Part shown: positions 57,425-64,000 of the stretch, one piece after another | Layout of the letters: every line of letters begins with the position of its first letter | How positions within the stretch are numbered: position 1 is the stretch's first letter | Origin: Anniella stebbinsi | Lineage: Eukaryota; Chordata; Lepidosauria; Squamata; Anniellidae | DNA: 64,000 bases | Direction: 5' to 3' | Assembly: GCA_029215795.1 (NCBI GenBank) | Contig: JARDYH010000002.1 | Location: 132,749,001 to 132,813,000 of the forward strand | Program-made: the position numbers and the translations under genes | The notes under the pieces: generated by a model | The model's input: the letters and a program-made list of their open reading frames with translations, nothing else | Database searches by the model: none | Told to the model about the DNA's origin: nothing

Positions 57425-58143
57425 GATCCATCACTCCAAATGACAGCTCAGATAGATGCGACGGCCAGGAGTGCCTACTATCAGCTTCGGCTGGTACGCC
57501 AGCTGCGCCCCTTCCTAGAGTTGGAAGAGCTAAAGAGGGTAGTGCACTCGCTGGTAACTTTGAGGCTCGACTTCTGCAATGCACTGTACATAGGGCTACC
57601 TCTGTGCCTAGTCTGGAAACTTCAACTAGTTCAAAATATGGCAGCCAGGTTGGTCACCGGTACACCTAGGGGTGACCATATTATGCCAGCTTTAAAATCG
57701 CTCCACTGACTGCCAATTAGTTTCCGGGCGAAGTACAAAGTGTTGGTCATTACCTTTAAAGCCCTACATGGTTTGGGTCCAGGTTACCTGCGGGATCGCC
57801 TTCTCCCATACAATCCGCCCTGCACGCTCAGGTCCTCTGGGAAGAACTTACTACAGTCAGCCAAGACTAGGCTGACAACCATTACCCAGAGGACCTTCTC
57901 TTCTGCCGCTCCCAGACTGTGGAATGACCTGCCGGAGGAGACTCGTCAACTTAACAGTCTTTTCGAATTTAAGAAAGCTATAAAGACTGTTCTCTTCCAG
58001 CAGGCATATCCAGTGGAATTTTAGGATGTTTTTAGGATGTTTTTAGGATGTTTTAATGTGTGCCATGTTTTAATCAGTTTTATGTATTTTATCATATTGT
58101 TGTTCCTCGCCTCGATCCAAACGGAGAGGCGGGTAAGAAATAA

Positions 58144-58180
<37 letters not shown>
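57425..58180 (+). mobile_element. L2-type LINE: long RT C-terminal ORF fragment and (ATT)n tail
   Basis: The plus strand has two nearly joined frames. The first gives LVTLRLDFCNALYIGLPLC, LVQNMAARLVTGTPRGDHI and ALKSLH. After one stop the second gives VITFKALHGLGPGYLRDRLL, RTFSSAAPRLWNDLPEETRQ and FKKAIKTVLFQQAY. These are the canonical C-terminal motifs of L2 ORF2. The 3' end GGAGAGGCGGGTAAGAAATA runs into (ATT)n at 58145-58180. It is the youngest-looking L2 in the window, with only one in-frame break in about 200 codons. Confidence 0.88.
58145..58180 (+). repeat. (ATT)n tail of L2 element
   Basis: About 11 ATT units directly after the L2 3' end. Confidence 0.93.
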
Positions 58181-58181
58181 T

Positions 58182-58320
58182 AAAATGTATTAAAAGCATT
58201 TGTACTCCTCTCTTTAGCCCCCCAAAAGGAGGGGGCTTCCCAGAGTGGTTTTCAATGATCAATAATAAGCCAGTCATTGTCCTCAACCTTGCAATGTAAA
58301 AGCAACAGCACAAAAGAAAA
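58182..58320 (-). mobile_element. L2-like tail (antisense)
   Basis: ATGTATTAAAAGCATTTGTA followed by CCCAGAGTGGTTTTCAATG, in antisense-tail layout. Confidence 0.45.
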
Positions 58321-58569
58321 AGAGATTGGGAAGGAGGAGGCGGGGGAAGCAAACCGAAGCACTAGTTCTTAGTTACAAAGTTCAGCAGGTCATGGAGATG
58401 GATCTAAGCATAATGGAATCGTTGCTGTTTCCACTCGATTTGATAGCCTCAGCAATGGAAGTTGGTAACTCAAGGGAGGGAGGCACACATAATTTAGAAT
58501 GTGGGGGAGAAATCAGTTGTGAGAATTTATGCTGAGCCACTGCACAAGTCCATTCTATAAAGGACTCAG

Positions 58570-59060
58570 TGGCTGCCTTCGGACAACACAATAGTCAATG
58601 GTAGGTTAATAGTCAACTCCCCGGTTGATTATCGAGGGGTCCCTACACGACATGATTATCATCAACCGTGGTGTGGATTAAGGCCAGAGCTGAGTTGAGT
58701 ATTAGTCAATGGAGTGTTTGACTGAGACATCCCCAGTCCTCCCACTGGTATCCCATCAGCCATTGCGAGTACTGCTGGCTGGACTAGAGGGGTAGTCACT
58801 ACTTTGGGCGCTCTTGCCAGGGGACTCTGTAGTTGCCGAAAATAACCAACTGTGTGTGACAAAATAGTCAACGGTGCCCAACACACGACACGATAACCAA
58901 CGGTTATTCAAATATCAACTCTGCACAGTGCTAGTTATTCGCGTCAATTATTTAGGCCAAATAACCAACTGTAGTGTGAAAAAGTCCCGACAGATGACAC
59001 AATGACCCACCGTTGACTATTTAACCCACCGTTGGTTATCATGCTGTCTGAATCCAGTCA
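58570..59060. mobile_element. About 490-bp MITE (copy 2 of a two-copy family)
   Basis: Aligns along its length with 33318-33828. The ends CTGCCTTCGGACAACACAAT and, inverted, CTGGATTCAGACAGCATGAT are terminal inverted repeats. The flanks TCAGTGG and TCAGCGG are a possible target duplication with one mismatch. Confidence 0.82.
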
Positions 59061-59164
59061 GCGGCTTAAACTGGGAGTGTTGCGGCCTACGACTCGGGCA
59101 TGCTTAGCTTCAGGAACGTATTCAAAAGGGAATTCAGATGTGCAGCATTGGCCTTTGTGATTTG

Positions 59165-59410
59165 TAGGCAGTTTTGTAAACCGAGACGGTTTACAATAAC
59201 AATACAAACAACAAATGAAAAAGGAAATAAATGTAACACAGTAACAAGAAGTCTCAAAACAATATAATATTAAGCATTAAAAAGTATATATTAAAAATAC
59301 TGAGAAGCCCCTTTAAAGCCATCCAAACCTCTAGCTCTTGTAACTGACTATGGGGTACACCCCAGGTCTGGATTTGGGTACAGTCACTTATGGCTCTGGC
59401 CTAACCCCGA
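59165..59410 (-). mobile_element. L2-type LINE tail (antisense)
   Basis: CAGTTTTGTAAACCGAGACG then GGTTTACAATAACAATACAA, and later TACACCCCAGGTCTGGATTT. Confidence 0.45.
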
Positions 59411-60724
59411 AAAAAGCAAGCTTCACATTTAAATGGTGAAGCAACGATGCATGTAGCCCACATGCTGTCATTTCCATAACCCACAAGATGCCAATGATTG
59501 CAGTTCTATGATTCACACTCTCAGGCCATGCACCACTCATGCATGGAGGCTCTGCTACTACACTGGTCCCTCCATGAAGGGCCTACACTGTGGGCTATAC
59601 AGCCATCAAACCAATTTTGATGGAAGCAAGGAAGAACTGTACTTTCTTTATTAATGCACATTCTGCATTTCTGGTTTAGCATGATAGCAGGAAGCTACTT
59701 TGTATGGACATCTCATAGGATTAGAAACAGCTAAGCATCCCTAATGACTTGGAGAGATCTGAGAACAGAGTTATCTGCCATCGACATTTGTCATTATCAG
59801 TTTCTGTCAGTTTCCCATTTTTTCAGTCTTAAGTCAGTACCATTCTGTTTCAGCATCACTTCAACAAAAAGGCCTGCATGAAAATGCGTATGCATTTTTG
59901 TGGGCATCTCCTAATATAACACATTTTTAATCTAATATATGCATTTGTTCAATCAGTTTCCCCTAACGTGACACATTTTTGTATGTTATTATATGGATGT
60001 TTATGCACATTTTTTGATTGGAAGACTGCAAAGTTCACAGAAGTGTGAATAAAACTGTATTTCGGTTCACATATCAGTTTGGGATGTGCAAAGTAGATAG
60101 GTTTACATTAAACTGCGAACCAACTAAATTTCTCCCCCACATAACTCTAGGGATAAGATCCAGCAGAGAGAACGCTTCCTGACAGCAGAAACCAGACTCT
60201 GCAGAGTCTCAAATTTCCAGGCCAGGAGAAATATTTACTATGCAAGAACTGTAAACATAACACCCCTCTGCCCCTACTCCCCACCTGGCGTATGCTTATG
60301 CCACGGAAACCAGCTGGCACAAGTCCACACACAGCCTGCTGAATGCATGCCAAAATAAGGAGAGGAGGAAGAAAGGGGTATTCTTTTTAAAATCGGGCAA
60401 CGCAAGAAGAGGAATACACTGACATTTCAAATACTTGCATTTCTACACAGTGCACTTACTTAAAGTGAAAAGATTCTCACATACGGTAAGCTGCAAGAAT
60501 GATCACTGACATGAAAAAAAACATGTTATGCAGGACAGCACAATATCTCCACAAATCTACCTAATATAGTATCAAAAATAGAATATTATCTTTAAACGAG
60601 TGCATCAAAAGGTCAAGTTCTCCAGGATGCTGCAAACTGGCTCAAATATGTCCTGGATATATCCAAGGTAGGACTAAGGGTTTGCCAAGGAGGTGGCTCA
60701 TCCACCCTGCCTGCTTTCAAGTAA

Positions 60725-60900
60725 ACCCATAAGAACATGCCCTGCTGGATCAGACCAAGGATCCATCCAGTCCAGCACTCTGTTTACACAGTGGCCAACC
60801 AGCTGTTGACCACGGATCCACAAGGAGAATATGTGCAACAGCACCTTCCCACCCATGGTCCATAGCAACTGGTGAATATAGTCTTCTAAACTAGGGCTAG
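60725..60900 (-). mobile_element. CR1 LINE 3' end (antisense)
   Basis: AAGAACATGCCCTGCTGGAT, CAGACCAAGGATCCATCCAG and GTGGCCAACCAGCTGTTGAC. Confidence 0.85.
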
Positions 60901-61035
60901 GTAACCCTGGGGACCTCTAGATGTTTTGGACTACAACTCCCATAAGCCCCAGTCATCTCAGCCAATGGTTAGTGAATATAGGAATTTTAGTCCAAAACAT
61001 CTGGCGGGCACCCAGTTGCCTGCCCTTGCTCTAAT
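60890..61035. mobile_element. Palindromic MITE, 'TTTTGGACTACAACTCCC' copy
   Basis: CTCTAGATGTTTTGGACTAC on the left mirrors TAGTCCAAAACATCTGGCGG on the right. It lies against the CR1 fragment. Confidence 0.8.
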
Positions 61036-61184
61036 CCTTTGACAGTCCCAGACCAGCAGTCTACCCAAGCTGGCTAGTAAGCCCTGGATACACCAGCCCC
61101 ACCAGGTAGCCTATGTGGCCCTAATAGTTCCACAGTCTTGCTTTTCAGACCTGCATGACAGTTATAGGGGGCCCTTGCATGAAC

Positions 61185-61250
61185 ATAAAAGCTTTGGCTA
61201 TGGGGCGGTATACAAATGTAATAAATAAATAAATATAAATAAATAAAAGT
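61185..61250 (+). mobile_element. L2-type LINE tail
   Basis: AAAGCTTTGGCTATGGGGCG, then GTATACAAATGTAATAAATA. Confidence 0.75.
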
Positions 61251-61334
61251 GCTTCCCACTTTAAAGTTGCACAAGGGAGGAGATGACTCAAAAGGCAGCT
61301 GGCCCACCACTACTGAACTTTCCCAATGGTAGGA

Positions 61335-61435
61335 GGTCCATTTAGTCCAGCCTTCTGTTTACACAGCAGCCAACCAGCTGCATGCGGGAAACCCACAAGC
61401 AGGATATGAGTGCAACAGCACCTTCCTGCTCATGT
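61335..61435 (-). mobile_element. CR1 LINE 3' end (antisense), truncated
   Basis: GGTCCATTTAGTCCAGCCTT to GCAACAGCACCTTCCTGCTC. It is directly followed by a second copy at 61436. Confidence 0.75.
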
Positions 61436-61800
61436 TAAGAACGTAAGAAGAGCAATGCTGGATCTGACCAAGGATCCATCCTGTCCAGCACTCTGTTCCC
61501 ACAGTGGCCAACCAACTGTCGACCAGGAACCCACACGCATGTTTCATAGCAACTGGTGTATGTAGACATATTGCCTCTTATACTGGAGATACCATATAGC
61601 CATCTGGACTGATAGCCATTGATAGCCTTCTCTTCCATGAATTTGTCCAATCTCCTTTTAAAGCCATCCAAGTTGGTGGCCATCTTGTGGTAGCAATTTT
61701 TACGGTTTTACTGTGCACTGTGTGAAGAACTTCCTTTTATCTGTCCTGAATCTACCAGTCACCTTCATCGGATGACCCCATGTTCTAATCTGATGAGAAA
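61436..61800 (-). mobile_element. CR1 LINE 3' end (antisense), second copy
   Basis: AAGAACGTAAGAAGAGCAAT marks the 3' terminus. The copy continues through CAGTGGCCAACCAACTGTCG and TTTGTCCAATCTCCTTTTAA to CTTCCTTTTATCTGTCCTGA. Confidence 0.82.
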
Positions 61801-61885
61801 GGCAGGCTGGCTCTAGATCCTTTGGAGGGTCGGATTTCTAAAGTCTGACTTGCTGCTGTCATTGGCCGGGGAGGGGGGGCGTTTT

Positions 61886-61907
61886 TGTTTGTTTGTTTGT
61901 TTGTTTG
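61886..61907 (+). repeat. (TTTG)n microsatellite
   Basis: Five TTTG units. Confidence 0.9.
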
Positions 61908-62599
61908 CAAAAGTTCAGCCAAGAGCACTGAGCTAGTATAAATGCAATACCTCTACTTCCCCCGCGGGAAAAGAGGCTGTAAAAACATTGCCCCAGCTGT
62001 TAAGCATGATCTCTGACCTTTGGGTTCTTTGGTAACTGCTTCCTTTCTCCACATCTACCAACTCCCCTGACCACAACCTAGTAATTAATCACGGCATTAA
62101 AAACACAAATCAGTAACCAATGCTCTCAGCCCCTCAGCCTAGCTGAAGTCCGCCCCCCATGCTCCCTCCTCCCCAAAATGGATTACTAACGTTTATTTCC
62201 AGAGACCAAGCTTACTATCTCTGCTTAGATCTTTAGAGGTACAGATTTTGGAGGGGGGGCACCCAATTGCCAAGAAGTACACAGACTTTTGAGTTACACA
62301 GAGTTCTGCCAAGAAGAACTGGAAAGTAGTTAGCTTCCTGCCAAAGCAGCCACACAAAGAATTTCAATCGTTAGAAAGATGTGAGCATTTTAACACTCTA
62401 ACAACCAAGCCTTCCAACTGGCCCCATAAAATGTTCCGTGTAACCAGCCACATTGGAACCTTGTGTAAAGATAGAGGAATTATCACTGAGGCATGCAGGG
62501 CATAATGGCTAATCATTAAGTAGCAACTGCTGCCTGGCTGTTCAATAATCCTGCAGCCAATGCTGTGTGTGATCTGCAATTCCATGGAAGAATTAAAAA

Positions 62600-63540
62600 A
62601 AATGTCAGGAGAGGATATTGGGCACAGAATTCAGCTTCCTCACAAACTCAGATTTCATTTGGAAAAAAGATCAAGTTTTAGGTCTTATGGCTACAATGGC
62701 ATTCTTATGCCTGGAAGTATATGGAGAATTGTCCGCTGCAATCTCAAAAACCAGAGTGGTAGGGCTGCATAAGATTTGCAGTGTTGTGATCAAGGTTTGA
62801 GTGGCCTGCATAGAAATAAATTATCTGTCTTTACTGCAGAAGGTGTAAGGCAGATACTTGTGCCTGAACTGTTATTGTCAGGAAGGGAGTCTGAGGTGAC
62901 AAGATATAAAGTTCTAGGCCTTACTGGCAAACTGAAAAACAAACAGATCACTTGGTTCAGACTGCATCCATCCAAGAGTAACTAAAGAATTCAAATGTAA
63001 AATTCCTGATCTTCTAACAAAAATATGCACCATGTCCCTAAGATTGGCTTCCATATCATAGGAAAGTGGCCAATTTAACACCAATTTTTAAAAAGGGATC
63101 CAGGAAATTACAGGCTGATTAGCTGAACGTCTGTTCTGGGTAAATTAGTAGAAAGCATTATCAGCTAGTATATAGGAGGACAAGTCTTACTGAAGACTAA
63201 TCAACACAGCTTCTGCAAAGTCAAGTCTTATCTCACTGACCTTTTAGTGTGTCAACAAGCAGGTGGACAGGGTAGATCTAATAAACATTATTTACTTGGA
63301 CTTCCAAAAGGCATTTGACAAAGTCCCTCATCAAAGACTCCAGAGCAAATAGCAGTCATGGGATAAGAGAGAGGTCCTCTTATCGATTGGTAACTGGTTT
63401 CGAGAACAGAAAAGGAAGGAGTAGGAATAAATGGCCAGTTCTTGCAATGGAGTCATATAAACAGTGGGCTCCCCTAAGGATCTGTATTGGGATTAGTGCT
63501 CTTTTAAAACTTTTTTTAAAAATTAAATAATCTGGAGTTA
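62600..63540 (+). mobile_element. CR1 LINE reverse-transcriptase fragment
   Basis: Plus-strand pieces read PISLTSVLGKLVESI-like sequence near 63120 and TNQHSFCKVKSYLTDLLV near 63200. YLDFQKAFDKVPHQRLQS follows near 63295; FDKVPH is the RT domain 2 motif of CR1. Frameshifts and stops make it inactive. Confidence 0.8.
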
Positions 63541-63554
63541 GGGGTTAACAGTTA

Positions 63555-63715
63555 AGATTGTAAGAAGAGCCATGCTGGATCAGACCAAGGGGCCATCTAA
63601 TCCAGCACTCTGTTCAAACAGTGCCCGACCAGCTGTTGACCAGGAACTCACAAGCAGGACATAGATGCAACAGCACCCTCCCGCCCATGTTCCTCAGCAA
63701 CTGGAGTAGGTATGT
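63555..63715 (-). mobile_element. CR1 LINE 3' end (antisense)
   Basis: GTAAGAAGAGCCATGCTGGA, TCAGACCAAGGGGCCATCTA and CATGTTCCTCAGCAACTGG. It faces the sense CR1 fragment at 62600-63540. Confidence 0.85.
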
Positions 63716-64000
63716 TTATTTATTTATTTATTTATTTATTACATTTGTATACCGCCCCATAGCCGAAGCTCTCTGGGCAGTTTACATAGGATTAAAAACA
63801 ATTAAAAACAATATACAAAAATTAAAACAGCAAAAACATACAACATACACACAATCTGTACATTTAAAAACCACTATAACACTTCAAAAAACCTACAAAA
63901 ACAAAACAAAACAAACCCAGGCTCCTCAGATATTGCCAAATGCTTGAGAGAAGAGGAAAGTCTTGACCTGGCGCCGAAAAGATAACAATGTTGGCGCCAG
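63715..64000 (-). mobile_element. L2-type LINE 3' end (antisense), runs off the window
   Basis: (TTTA)n at 63716-63740, then ATTTGTATACCGCCCCATAG, CCGAAGCTCTCTGGGCAGTT and, at the edge, GACCTGGCGCCGAAAAGATA. Confidence 0.85.

Larger units (their letters stand above)
39749..64000 (-). other. FGFR1: FGFR1 large 5' intron (runs off the window)
   Basis: No signal-peptide exon (expected end near R-P-A-P-T-L-P-E-Q before a GT) was found in 24 kb, so this is presumably one large intron, as in other vertebrates. It is filled with repeats listed separately. Segments without recognisable content are 40260-41480, 42275-43120, 44630-47860, 48360-49590, 50650-52360, 52960-53740, 54350-56150, 59410-60720 and 61810-62550. 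Confidence 0.6.

Overview
The window is vertebrate genomic DNA, most likely from a squamate reptile (lizard-type). It covers the middle of one large gene on the minus strand, FGFR1 (fibroblast growth factor receptor 1). Twelve coding exons with canonical splice sites can be placed, and their lengths match the vertebrate FGFR pattern (264, 84, 176, 124, 191, 151/145, 197/203, 146, 122, 111 and 191 bp). Read from high to low coordinates they encode Ig domain 1, the acid box, Ig domain 2 (two exons), the common first half of Ig domain 3, the alternative IIIb and IIIc second halves, the transmembrane/juxtamembrane exon with its alternative VT end, the juxtamembrane exon, and three tyrosine-kinase exons (P-loop and catalytic lysine; helix C; hinge and kinase insert). 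The rest of the kinase domain (HRD, DFG, C-lobe, tail) lies beyond position 1. The signal-peptide exon was not found in the 24 kb upstream of the Ig1 exon and probably lies beyond 64000.

FGFR1 is a single-pass receptor tyrosine kinase. The extracellular exons bind FGF and heparan sulphate, the mutually exclusive IIIb/IIIc exons set ligand preference, and the alternative VT dipeptide sits in the FRS2-binding juxtamembrane segment. The non-canonical /GA splice donor known for VT inclusion in other vertebrates is present here.

The intron between IIIc and the transmembrane exon (6950-19518) holds the most unusual content. Two adjacent intact exons on the FGFR1 strand (10791-10922 and 10563-10690) have clean splice signals, a stop codon and an AATAAA signal 15 nt after it. 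A third open exon-like segment with a stop lies at 8003-8132. None was recognised as a known protein. They could be the 3' end of a gene nested in FGFR1, or alternative FGFR1 terminal exons, since the first one is phase-compatible with IIIb and IIIc. The same intron carries a decayed PIF/Harbinger transposase with a Myb-like ORF, an L2 endonuclease/RT remnant and several MITEs.

All other sequence is intronic and repeat-rich: CR1 and L2 LINE fragments in both orientations, tRNA-Ala-like SINEs, palindromic hAT-type MITEs (two with perfect 8-bp target-site duplications), several MITE families sharing a terminal core, and microsatellites. The squamate assignment rests on this repeat mix and on the bird/reptile-like FGFR1 protein sequence. 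The species cannot be named from the window. No tRNA or rRNA gene, CRISPR array or bacterial-type operon was seen.
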